Position numbers and translations under genes: made by a program. This document shows, in pieces, positions 29,542 through 39,887 of a stretch of 64,000 nucleotides of DNA. The notes beneath the pieces are model-generated. The model was not told where the DNA came from. It ran no database searches and saw nothing but the letters and a program-made list of their open reading frames with translations. Source of the DNA: Nitzschia sp. pyKryTriq1 (lineage: Eukaryota; Bacillariophyta; Bacillariophyceae; Bacillariales; Bacillariaceae). The DNA is taken from the NCBI GenBank assembly GCA_956465555.1, contig OY101118.1, positions 372,001 to 436,000 of the forward strand. The letters are read 5' to 3'. Each line of letters starts with the position of its first letter. The stretch's first letter is position 1.

Positions 29542-30600
29542 TCAACAGGCAGCGTTCCTGAACCGAGACTGCCATTCTGAATCAAAACCTATGGAGTCTA
29601 GGTATTGAGACACGGAACCATAGCTGGATTGGACATATTCAACGGTAGCTTGCATGGATTCTTTCCTTGAGCGCGCGAATTCGGCAACGTCCACTCCGTC
29701 TCCAAACATATCCCGGAACTTTGTCTCGGCCAGCTCACGGATAGACTCTGATTGGGCAAAGTCATCATCGATCTCGGAGTCACTCGTGCCAAGCATCTTC
29801 CCACATAGCATGGCAATACAGCCTGTTCTGTCCTTTCCTATGCTACAATGATAAACAACTTTGCCATTGCGATGTCGTTCGAGATGGATCGTGATCGCTT
29901 TAAGCACCACGCAAATGTAGAGCTTGGTCTCCAAGATGATTTCGTACAACCCGGCAAGTCCTCGTTTGTTCAGCTCTTCCAAGAAAAGTTGCTTCTTTTG
30001 AGGCAGATCAGCTTCGTTCCATGTCCGGCTCGGCACCCATTTCTTCCCAGCATATGTCAGCAAATCTGGTTTTGTAAGACCGTACGCGCCAGCTGGACGA
30101 AAGCATTGACGTTTCGCACTGGAGTTAGTAAGATCCTCGAGACAGGAGACCGCTTCAAACGGTCCACCTGGAGCGAGCTGTGCGAGAGATTTGTACTCCT
30201 CCACTTGAATCTCGCTTTCCATTCGCAAATCTATGAGCAGTGTGGCATCAAATAGAACAATCCGTTCTGATTCCAGCCAGTCCCTTTTCTCTAGTGGCCC
30301 AGTCTGAGCGAGAAGACCTCCCAGCTTGTCAGGGCAGGCCGATCTGTAAATATTCTGGCAACCAGCAGATACTCGAAAGTTTTCTACAGAGCTTGTGGTC
30401 GTCCGAGAATTGGTCAATAGCGCTTCCCGCGCCTTTGAAAGCGCTATTGAACCTTGCTTTGGCTCCGTGAAAGACAACGATGAACTGATGATGGCCATGC
30501 TGGTTTCCTTCTTGTTGTTACTTTTAGCGTGGTCGGCTACTTTCTTCCTACTGTTGACGGAGAAGAATACTGTGTTGTGTTGCATTATGTTGCATATCAT
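29542..30600 (-). CDS. Tyrosine-phosphatase-like protein (Y_phosphatase3 type)
   Basis: The 352-residue product has the Cys-based phosphatase loop VYHCSIGKDRTG with catalytic C252 and R258 (C-x5-R). Upstream are IYRSACPDKLG and LLIDLRMESE, which match the start of the Y_phosphatase3 family (bacterial and protist Tyr/phosphoinositide phosphatases). An acidic EIDDDF follows the loop. A general-acid Asp is not obvious by eye. Two starts are possible: ATG at 30600 and ATG at 30498 (M35). The second has a good context (AGCATGG), and the first 34 residues look non-domain, so the shorter 318-residue form is plausible. Confidence 0.78.
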   Translation of the reverse strand: MICNIMQHNTVFFSVNSRKKVADHAKSNNKKETSMAIISSSLSFTEPKQGSIALSKAREALLTNSRTTTSSVENFRVSAGCQNIYRSACPDKLGGLLAQTGPLEKRDWLESERIVLFDATLLIDLRMESEIQVEEYKSLAQLAPGGPFEAVSCLEDLTNSSAKRQCFRPAGAYGLTKPDLLTYAGKKWVPSRTWNEADLPQKKQLFLEELNKRGLAGLYEIILETKLYICVVLKAITIHLERHRNGKVVYHCSIGKDRTGCIAMLCGKMLGTSDSEIDDDFAQSESIRELAETKFRDMFGDGVDVAEFARSRKESMQATVEYVQSSYGSVSQYLDSIGFDSEWQSRFRNAAC

Positions 30601-31138
30601 GGGGCTTCAATTTGGTTTTTTTTGGGAAATCAAAAAAGGAATGTTGTGCCTTTACTTCATACTGTAGCGCAATGGTTGATTCGATGGATACTTGTAAGTT
30701 TTCACAATGCATGTGGCTCGTTCTAATGCTGTGTGGGGCGGTACCGGTACAGTACAAGTAGTAAGAAAGCAGAATATGCAACAACAGAAGCGCTACAACT
30801 ACATTCTCATTTCGAGTAGCGCACACGCAGGTAGTATGGACAACAACAAAAATGCAGTAGCGCGGGCTTAAAAACCGAATGGCAGGCCCACACGGCCGTC
30901 TTCGGGGAATTCGGCCACGCAATTAGTGGAACCACGTGGTATGGGCGCCGGGCGGCCCTGCCAATCAGATAATAATGCCCGCGGGGATCGGGAACTGGCC
31001 TTCTGATTGTCCGGCCGGCGACGAGAGAGCGGGGTTTGGGCGCACCCATGGTATATCCAAGGTCAGATTTACGGTCATCCAAGTTCTAATTTTACTTAAC
31101 TAAAATATTGACTCAAGACACGAAAAGACATAATAGGA

Positions 31139-31161
31139 TGACGTCCGTCATTCAGACGTCA
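31139..31161. promoter_or_regulatory. Inverted TGACGT ... ACGTCA pair
   Basis: TGACGT (31139-31144) and ACGTCA (31156-31161) form an inverted pair inside GATGACGTC...GACGTCATC, followed by further CCGTCATCC repeats. Such pairs resemble diatom CO2/cAMP-responsive elements bound by bZIP factors. No clear gene follows, so the target is unknown. Confidence 0.35.
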
Positions 31162-32173
31162 TCATTACCGTCCGTCATCCGCACCCCCCGTAACAACCAA
31201 AATTGACTCACTTGACCCACACACTCCATCGATTTGTGCCTTGGAAAATGGCTCTTACCCCCCCCCAAATGCACCGAAACTTTGAGTTTTTCGATCATCA
31301 AGCGGCCAACTTTTTTCTATTTCCTCATCTCCCACTCTTCATAGACGGTGATGACACTCCCATTCTCCTTGTCACATGTATCCATTCAAGATCCGGGATT
31401 TGGTGGAACTTAGCCAGTGCCGTGATGACCTGGCCAACCTGAGCTGCCGTTTCCAAGCAAAACGGCTCCTTCTTCATTCGTTTGAAATGGACAGCGGAGC
31501 CAGGTTGGCAAAAGGAAAGCCAGCTTACGTTTCGCACCAAACGAGTGCAAACGAAGCAGTTGATCATCTTCTGGGCGAAGAGATCGCCCAGACCAGCAAC
31601 ATGGTCCTTCATCCTCTTGATGAAACCAGAGAGGCGAAGGAGTCGTGGGGTAGTGGGCAGCAGTAGGGCAGGAATCGTCGGTAGTCTAAGAAGACGACGA
31701 CAAGAGGGCGAAAGAGTAGATTTGGGTGGGGCGAAGGAGTAATGGTCGTAGGCGGCGAGAAAGATGATGCTTGTTGTGGTATTTTGCGACCGACACAACA
31801 AAAAATGGCGAGAAATCGCCATCGGCGAGAGAAGGGCGTGACTTTATATATATTCTATGATCCTGAATAAAATACAATTAAATTGGACGGTCTGGTGCAT
31901 GTGTTTACATAACACATCTGGAATATTTGGCGAAGATTGAGAAATGAGTTGTTTTCATTGGGGCAGCTTGTTTGCTTGAGGTGCGCGAGTGTTGTTGATA
32001 AAAATCAATTAAGGAGGGTCATTTTTGGCGTTCTGTGCGTTCCGTTTGGGTGACAGACGGACAGAATAACTTGGAAGAGCGATTTTTGAACTTGGATTAG
32101 CGTGAAAATGCGCGGTTGCGCGTGGTAAAGGCAAAAACTTGGATAAGCGTATGAAGCGGTTTGGGCGCTGGCA

Positions 32174-32220
32174 TGCAGGCGGGGTCATACTGTAGCGCGA
32201 AGTTCGCGCTATGGACCCCT
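32174..32220. repeat. Near-perfect hairpin
   Basis: TAGCGCGAA-G-TTCGCGCTA (32193-32211) is a 9-bp perfect inverted repeat. It is enclosed by GGGGTC and GACCCC, which are also complementary. Confidence 0.6.
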
Positions 32221-33496
32221 GTGCGCTACAGCATGGCAGCAGGCGCTATTCGAACTTTCTTCTTACGTACTTCAGACAGACTTTCTTAGCACAGAGTGTA
32301 CAGACAGACTTTCTTAGTCCTGTTAATCAGCTAGCTTCCACGGAGAGTGATCAAGTCCTCGTACCGGTACGTAGGCACAACTTGAGATACTCTACACTCC
32401 GTTACAAATTGTGAGCTCTACTAGCTAGTAGAGTAGATTGATTATTGCTACCTCTACTACCTTTTCATTCCACGATCAGCTTTGATGCTTTCCGATGACG
32501 ACCACTTTCCAAGTTCGTTCCTTCCAAAACTGGTGCCTCCAGCTGCTACTATTATCGTCAGCAGTTTGAATGCATCTGATAGTGCATCTGACTCGATCGT
32601 TCCGAAGAACCAGCATGCTAACATAGTATATCGTCTCTTGATCTTGGTTCAACGCGTTGTATAACTACAGATCTTCAAGCAATCAATCACGTATATGGTC
32701 GGCATCATGTCCCAGTGTCATAGTTTTGATCATGGCCATGTTGAACTCAGCGACGTCAATCTCCCCCATAGAGTCAATAGAGCTATCATCGGCGTCTGTG
32801 GTAATCGAGATCAACAACCTTCTCCTCTACCTTGTATTATTGATCGAGGAAAGTAAACAGGATCTTGCGGGCCTGGATCTGGAGCTCCCGGTGTGCCATG
32901 GCTTTTTGTTGCTTCCTTGGGCTTGAAACTGAAGCGCTTGGTGCCCTAAAAACGTGAACGTCCCATCGGCCAATTTGACTAGTAGAATCAGCAGGTCAGC
33001 CTTCTTCTTCATCAAGAGATGATGGCCCTCTCAAGCTGCAAGCAGCCGAAGATTGCCCGATTGGTGCGCGGTTGCCTCCACGGAGGTTCAAGGTCATACT
33101 GGCACTGGCAGCAGCAACAGTAATTGTGGAGAAACTTTGTTGCGCTTCGGCGGAAGAACGACTGGATCCCGCAGCAGTTTCTGTAGCACCACTCCTCCTT
33201 CTGCCTCATCAGAAGAAGAACACGAAAGGCCGAGTATACGAGGACCAGAGAGGGCGATGGGTGGGTGCGGCGGCCGATCTAGAATCTCAGCATATCTGCC
33301 ATCCTTACTTCTACATCTCTGCTGACGATCAAAAAGGACAGTTTTGTACTTGTAGCCAGTACAATTTTTAGAGCTAGCTATATACCGTCGGATTCATTCA
33401 TTCCAGAGGATCGTCTCTGGTCTACCCGCCGATTCCGCTGCAGTACGGGCCTGCGGCAGTTCAAGGGATCCCCATCTTTGGCCATGCACCAAAGAA

Positions 33497-35428
33497 TTAT
33501 TGTCCAAAATCATAGATCGATTCTTTCTTTCCTTTCAACTCCTCGGCCGCTTCTTCTGCCTGAATATCTACCGCTTCAGCTTGCTCTTGGTACAAAAACT
33601 CGTCGTTAGGGGCATCCTCGGCAGGTGGTGTGAAATCCCGGAGAACCAGCGGGCTGATTCGCTTGCTTTCGAACCGACTCCACCATGATTTCTTCTTTTC
33701 GCCTCCTTGTTGCTTGAGGGACGACATGTATGTGTCCTCGTCCACTCCCACAGGGATTTCCAGTTTCTTCAATGCGAAATCGGTAAAGCCTCCAAATACA
33801 AATGTTGTGATCAATACGATCAACATGGTAGTGACTTCAAACGTAATCTTATTCCCGTTGTTGTCGGGAAACATTTTGACCAACCCGTAAGAAACCGCTC
33901 CTCGTAGACCTGACAAAAACAGAAAATGTGTCGTCCGCCGAGGGATGAAAGTATCGTTCAGAGGAGTAGTAATCTCGGCTTCTTCGTCGGGTGGTACCGC
34001 TCCTTCCTCGTCGTCGCTTTTGACATAAAGGGCTTCATGTTTGCCGTCGTCGTCGTCAGAGCTTTCCTTGGATCCACTGGTTTGCAACGGCTTGACGTCT
34101 TGTTTACCATACCGGATTCTCTGGACAAGATTGTAGCTAAAAGTCAATGGATAAATATTGAGCGCCCTGGAAATGAGACATGCACCCAAGGCAGAAAGCA
34201 CAAATAGGACGTCAAAGCCATGTCGGAGAATGGTAATTACAGAAAGTCCCAGTTCCAGGAAAATAATACTTTCCGTAGTGTGAGCCATAAGCCGGAAGAT
34301 CGTATCGGAGTTCTCGCGTGTGAAATTGGAAAGATTGGGCTCCGCGTACCGTCGAGCGGCAAGCCCGGTGAAAAGAACCGTGACGATACCACTCATGCGG
34401 CAAATTTCGGCAAGGACAAATGGGGCATACATGATCAGGACGTAGGCTGAAAGTTCCAGAAGTGGTGTGTGACGCAAATCAACCATTTTCAAGGTATAAG
34501 CACTAAGAAGTCCCAAGAAAACTCCGAGGAGGAGGGATCCTCCAAAATTCAGGAACACATCCAACAAGACAGAAACAATCTCCTCACCCAAGGGCAAGGC
34601 AGCTCCATTCTCATTTTCCATCTCGATCAAGTGGGCAAACGCCTCGAAAAGAACAAGACCGACCGCATCGTTGAGTAGCGATTCGCCTGAGAGCAAGTAA
34701 AATAGTTGGGGGTCGACCTTCTTTGCCGAAAAAACTGCCAACGTGGAAACGGGGTCGGTCGCAGAACTGTGGACGATCGGGTTGTCGCCATCGAGTCGAG
34801 AGTTTGGTCAGGTGGGATTAGACAAGGGATAATCAGTCTCATGGTACGAGTTTCCAATGATGGCAACTTACATGAGAGCTCCAAACGCCAACAGTTCGTT
34901 GAAGGAAGGCGAAAAGGAGAGTACAGAGCAGATTCCATAAAGCATTCCGGCGATCAGAACCATTGAAATCATCGTTCCAGCAAAGGCGAAGAGGCAAATT
35001 GGAGTGAAGTACCGAAAGAGGAGTTGGCGGTGGAGATGATACCCACTATTGAAAATAATGGGTGGCAACAAGATAATGAAAAAGATCGAAGAGTCGAAAG
35101 AGAGGATAGATTCTGCAACTTCGCCAGCCATATCCGCAGAATTGAGAGAAACCAGATGAAAGAAACCCCCTGCGATCATGCCGACGATAATGACCATGGC
35201 GGCCTCTGGCAAGAATTGCGCAACCTTAGGGCTTTCATGGAGGCGTTTCTACGAGAGAAAAATACCGTCAGACGGTGACAGGAAAGCAGAAAATAGTGTA
35301 TTGGCGGAACGTCGCGATCTTACCGACAAGTAGACCACCAGCAGATAGAGAACGAGGTAGATGGTAATGAAAAGGCTGACTCCCCTATTCGTGTCATGCC
35401 ATGTAGTGTTGTGCGTCTGCAATTTCAT
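33497..35428 (-). CDS. Na+/H+ antiporter (CPA1/NHE type), three exons
   Basis: Exons are 35324-35428, 34872-35248 and 33497-34766, with introns of 75 bp (35249-35323) and 105 bp (34767-34871). All junctions are GT-AG and in frame, giving 583 residues. The joins restore family motifs: VVYLS|KRLHESPKVAQFLPE and GALI|SATDPVSTLAVF. Also visible are LLPPIIFNSGYH, the signature GESLLNDAVGLVLF with a probable ion-binding Asp, and LSGLRGAVSYGLV. The protein exchanges Na+ or K+ for protons at the plasma membrane or an endomembrane. A charged, Glu-rich loop (near KSDDEEGAVPPDEEAE) and a Glu-rich C-terminal tail are cytosolic. The start ATG at 35428 precedes a short N-terminus and the first membrane helix. 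Confidence 0.88.
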
Positions 35429-36215
35429 TTTCCGCGGGTTGCAGATGAATATGTTGGCAAAAATGGATGCGATTCTTATTTTTTGTGATATTCGTAGCAG
35501 AGACGAATTCGATGCTTCCGGTAAAAGAGATGATGCAACTAACGAGAAAGGAATGAAGGATGCGATGACGAGTGACGAGTGACGAGCGCGCCGCCATCAC
35601 TCGTTCTGCATCGATGCCGTAGTAGTACTACTCTAGTAGGGTCCCTAATTTTCCGATCGGCCCTTTGCCGCCGACCGATCGACGTTCATTGGCGTGAGAA
35701 AGCCTGGAAGGCTTGGTGAAATATGCCGAAAAGCACGTGCTTTGGGCTATATCATTCATGGCCGTTGAGTACCGCCTTTCTTGTCCCCATTAAGTACTAC
35801 GTCAGCCCACTATGCCAAAAATTCCCCAACGGCAAAGTCATGCCAATTGAATACTCGTCCAGTACGAGTACTACTGGTCGGTGGAGTACTACTTGTATGG
35901 AAATTCTTTCTGCATGATTTTGTATTTTTTGTAGAACTACTACCAGTGCGTACAGTACAAGTACAGTACTGTAATGGTACGGACATGGTACAGGTACGAG
36001 TAGTAGGAAGCAGCTCGTCAATTCTCGCATGTTTTCCTAGTAGACGACGTGCGTGGTCAGCAATTGAAGATGCAATAAAATAGTAGTAAGAAAAGCTTGA
36101 TGTTGCGTGAGCTTTGAGAAAGAAAATCTCGAAGCCAGAGTAGTACAAGAACAGGGATCCTTCCAGTGCTGCCTTTTATTCTTGTTCTTTCCTCTAGTAG
36201 TACTACTAGTACTGT
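35429..36215. other. Intergenic region upstream of antiporter
   Basis: No gene is supported. The sequence is rich in GTACTACTAG-type repeats (35620-36000). Confidence 0.45.
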
Positions 36216-36790
36216 AGTATGTCCTCCAAGGGTTACGTAGCTCAGGTGGTGAACTGATTTGGGAGGATCAGTGAGGCCCTGAGTTCGAATCGTCGCGCGA
36301 TGACAGCTTTCTATGCTGTTTGTCGTTACACTCAAGCCCAATATTTACGTTTAAGAAGCCCGATCTGTCCAGCCACCTTGTGTGACCTAATGCTGACGCA
36401 GATACACGGACTCAACTCCTGAGATGCGCAGGCGGCGCAGGCCCCCCTGTTTCGCAAGCAGGGCAGGCCTACCATCGCGAATCTCTGCAGGACTCATGTA
36501 CCCCGCCGTGACACTAGCAGACACCCATTAACGATACTGCGAGCGTGGCACACTTGCGCCTTCTGTACTTAACATCAAAGGAAAACCCGCCGGGCCTCTG
36601 CTGGGATCGATATCCCGAACTAAGCAAGCCCCCGGCTAGTAGTGAGATGACAGACGACGCTAAATGAGCGGTAGTCCAGCCAGAGCAGCCTAGGTGCCCG
36701 AGAGCCTCTGCCGGGATTGGAATCCCATGCTGGGCAAGCTCAACGCCACCGGAGGTAGTTAACAACAACAACAACAACAGTATGTCCTCC
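36216..36790 (+). mobile_element. tRNA-derived SINE with 12-bp target duplication
   Basis: The element is 36228-36778 (about 551 bp), flanked by perfect 12-bp direct repeats AGTATGTCCTCC (36216-36227 and 36779-36790). The head is tRNA-like: box A TAGCTCAGGTGG at 36238-36249, an anticodon-arm-like stem CTGAT/ATCAG around TTGGGAGG, and box B GAGTTCGAATC at 36281-36291. The D-arm does not pair properly, so it is not a working tRNA gene. A body of about 450 bp follows with two copies of a 35-bp module (36595-36629 and 36705-36739, 26 of 35 identical by eye). The tail is (AAC)n. Box A/B head, simple-repeat tail and target duplication are the SINE hallmarks. The mobilising LINE partner is unknown. 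Confidence 0.8.
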
Positions 36791-37467
36791 TCCTCCCCAC
36801 AGCATTAGGATTGTAGTACACTATTTAAAATAGTGTGATAGGTCGTGGGGGGATCACAAGGTGTACTAGAGCTCTACTACTACTAGGCCACTATGCTGTA
36901 CTACGCGGTACAGTATTGAACTCTGCTCGTGCCGATGTGCCGATGCAAGTAGAGATGACGGAGAGCTGCATACCAGAAGGTCTACTCTCTACTACTACTA
37001 GCTAGAGAGAGGCTTCCTCTCCAAGACTGCAAAACTATTCCTAGTCGTACCGGGACAGTACTTTTAGAAATCAGTTTTGCATTCGTCGTCTCGCCATCCT
37101 CGTGTGGTTAGAAAAAATACTATGGCAAAGAGCGACGGACCGCGTGATTTCGTAGGCGCATTCTGTGTGTGACTTCCCGCCGTGCTCGCTAAGTAATTGT
37201 TATAGAAACCCATATAATTGTATATATATATAAGGGAGCCTGCACGCTTGATTTACGCGTCTCACACATTTCTTCGATGGTCCTGTAAATGTCGGAACGC
37301 CCTCTGGATGCCGACAATGGTTCGTGGATGCGTTAGATGATGCCCACGGTCGGTGGTGCTTCCATCGAGTTACATCGTTTCAAGTGTTACAATAGTTCAT
37401 CCTCTCAAAGTGAGGTATGGTCTGAAAGACCCAGGTAGCTGCCATCAAGGAGATTTCCCACTGACAA
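36791..37467. other. Intergenic region upstream of metzincin gene
   Basis: No gene is supported. It contains CTACTACTAG repeats (36870-37020) and a TATATATATATA run at 37221-37232, about 240 bp before the ATG, which could serve as a TATA region. Confidence 0.45.
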
Positions 37468-39759
37468 ATGCTCGGCACCAAAGCGCGTTCCCACCACCAG
37501 TGCCTTGTTGTCGTTATCTTGGTGGTTTTTGTTTCAGCGCTCGCAACGCATGGGGCTACAGAAAATGGTGATTCAGATACTAGCACTGGAGGGAGATCTC
37601 TCGAATCGTCTATATCCATACACAGTTTTATTGAGGTTCGGAATATGGACCGCAGATTTACCGATCGGACCATACTCCAATTCCTTGGACGAAGACAATC
37701 GAACATTTTGACTTTTAAAAAGGTTGACTTCGATTTACCGCGACCCCAGTTATGGAAAAAATCGATAGAACACAACTTTGCGACAGAATCTCCTGGAAAT
37801 GCCACGATGGACGACGTTCCAGCGGAATGGGCTACAGTATGGTACGGCGAAGCGCTGGGCCTTCCCGATGGAAACGAGACCGAGAAAAGTTCAGCATCTT
37901 TCATCGTCGATGCAAAAGGACAGATATATGGAACAATTTTGGACGGCTCGGACGTATACACAATATCATCCGTGCTCGACAAAGAAGGGAACTGTAAATA
38001 CGAGCACGATGTTGTCTCCCTCGACGAACTACCCGACGAATGGCTCGACGAAGAAGGCGCAAACGACGAGGATGATTTTATCAGTACTGGCGATGGTCGC
38101 CGTCTCGATACAGGACTTCGTGGAGGTCCCACACAATCTACTGCGACGGTGGCAAACGATCCGGTGGATCTTCGGGCCTCTCAATTCTCCAACCCCAAAA
38201 GGGCGATTCTTGACGTTGCTGTAGTCTACACGGAACAGGCAAAATTGGTTGAGGGTGACGAGAGTAAGATTCATAATTTGATTGGGCTTTCTATCTTTCA
38301 GACGAACATAGCGTTTGCAAATTCGGGGTCTAACATCCGCATCCGCCTAGTGAAAACGCTTGAGGACAAGAGTTTCCCCGATGATGGTACAGTGAACGGC
38401 TGGGATGCGCTTTCAACCCAAGGCGATGGTCACTTTGACTACTGGGAGCAAGTCAAAAACGAAACTGGTGCGGATAGTGTCGTTTTTATTGTGGATAAAG
38501 GCTTGCCACGATGGTGTGGGCGGGGGCAAACTGGTGGCCCTCTGGCAATGATTTCGAGAAGCTGTTCGGCCAAGGCGGGGCGGTACTCCTTCGCTCACGA
38601 GCTTGGGCACTGGTTTGTACGTTAGTTCAATCGCGATCAATTGCCAACTTTTTTACCTCCCAATTCTAATCTACTTTTCCCATTTATTCTTTACTGAAAA
38701 CAGAGGGCTGGTCATGATTCTACAGAAGAGGGTGATTTCGACAATCGCGGCTTCATCGATGAAGAGCAGTGTTTTCGTACGTTGATGGCATATTCAAATT
38801 GTGAATGCGGTTTCTGTCCTCGGATATTATATTATTCCAACATTCGCACCGCCTATCATGGACTACCTGTGGGAACTGAATCGCGCGAGAATAATCTTCG
38901 AACCATGGAACTGTATGCTCCGGTCCCTGACCAGCAACGATCCTTCGGCTATGATAGAGTGAGTCATGATGTGAGCTCCTTGCACTGCGCGGAGCTTGTG
39001 ATTGAGCTTGTGATTCATTCTTGTGTTTGACGATAAACATCTAACTCGCTCACTACCATCTCTTTATTTCAGCCAGTCGAGTTTTGTCAAGACGACCCAT
39101 GCGAAGAAGCTCCCCTCATGATATCAGAGAATTACAATGGAAACGGGCGGTGCCCTTACATTCCAGGCAGTGACATTGTATCCTCTATCCGTATTTCCGC
39201 CGGTATATCCTTGGAAGTATTTGGCGATTATGAATTTCAGGGAACACGTCGCGTCTTTGGTGTCCCATTGTTGGCAGAGGAAAGCGTTGGAATCGAAACC
39301 GTTGTTGCGACCAGATCCGGACCTACTACTAACTTCGAATCGATTTTGAACATATCCATGGGAGACTACGGTATGGACAATCGAGTGTCTTCCTTTATCA
39401 TCAGATCGATCCCCACCGACGAAGCGGTCAATCTCTGCAGTACCTTCTCTTGCAGCGACTGGGGTGGCAAAGGAGACTTTTCGGTGGGAAGTTACATCTT
39501 TATGCCATCGGAGATCGGAGAGGATCGTTTGTCGCTAGTTCGTCTACCACCTGGTTGGAAGATCCAAATCTTTGAAGCACGACGATTTCGCGGCGAATCT
39601 CTAACCCTGACCAATGCCTTCGAAAGGAATCATCTTGATCAATTTGTTGGGACCAACGATCAACCTTCCAATAATCAACCCCTTGTCATTGAATTCCGAG
39701 ATGAATATGCCGAGTGGAACAATCGGGTGCGGTCCATGATCATCAGTACCACCAAGTGA
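37468..39759 (+). CDS. Secreted metzincin-like metalloprotease with crystallin-like C-terminus, three exons
   Basis: Exons are 37468-38616, 38704-38958 and 39073-39759, with introns of 87 and 114 bp; all joins are GT-AG, phase 0, giving 696 residues. A signal peptide (residues 11-30) precedes a propeptide-like part. The catalytic domain starts at AILDVAVVYT. The first intron splits the zinc motif, which joins as HELGHWF|RAGHD. Three His and the final Asp match HExxHxxGxxHD, but Arg replaces Gly. A Met-turn follows (RTLMAYSNC). The last 200 residues have two halves, each with a GxxLEVFGDYEF or WKIQIFEARRF strand and an ending NRVSSFIIR or NRVRSMIIS, resembling beta/gamma-crystallin domains. 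Likely role: extracellular or cell-wall proteolysis. Confidence 0.8.
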
Positions 39760-39887
39760 ACACTCTACAGGAGGAGTAGAGAGGGATGATGCGACCTTCT
39801 CAACTTTTAGAGACTCTAGCTATGTTCTTAGCAGTTACCTTCTCTGTTTCCAAAATTGCTAGATTGCTATCGTATAAACTAGAGTTT

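Larger units (their letters stand above)
30601..33496. other. Long gene-poor region
   Basis: Almost 2.9 kb without a supportable gene. Overlapping frames at 31325-31822 (minus) and 31376-31666 (plus) both look partly coding, but neither matches a family. A frame at 33072 starts at TTG. Visible sites are a GTACCGGTAC at 32361-32370, a TGACGT/ACGTCA pair at 31139-31161, a hairpin at 32174-32220, and a 17-bp direct repeat CAGACAGACTTTCTTAG near 32275 and 32305. Confidence 0.45.

Noticed and set aside
31325-31822. Gene on either strand
   Set aside because: Overlapping frames on both strands look equally plausible, and neither matches a family, so no call was made.
33072-33371. Small secreted protein
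   Set aside because: The frame begins at TTG, with no ATG in the signal-like part and no family match.
36231-36305. A functional tRNA gene
   Set aside because: Boxes A and B and an anticodon-like stem are present, but the D-arm and acceptor ends do not pair; the flanking target duplication shows it is a SINE head.
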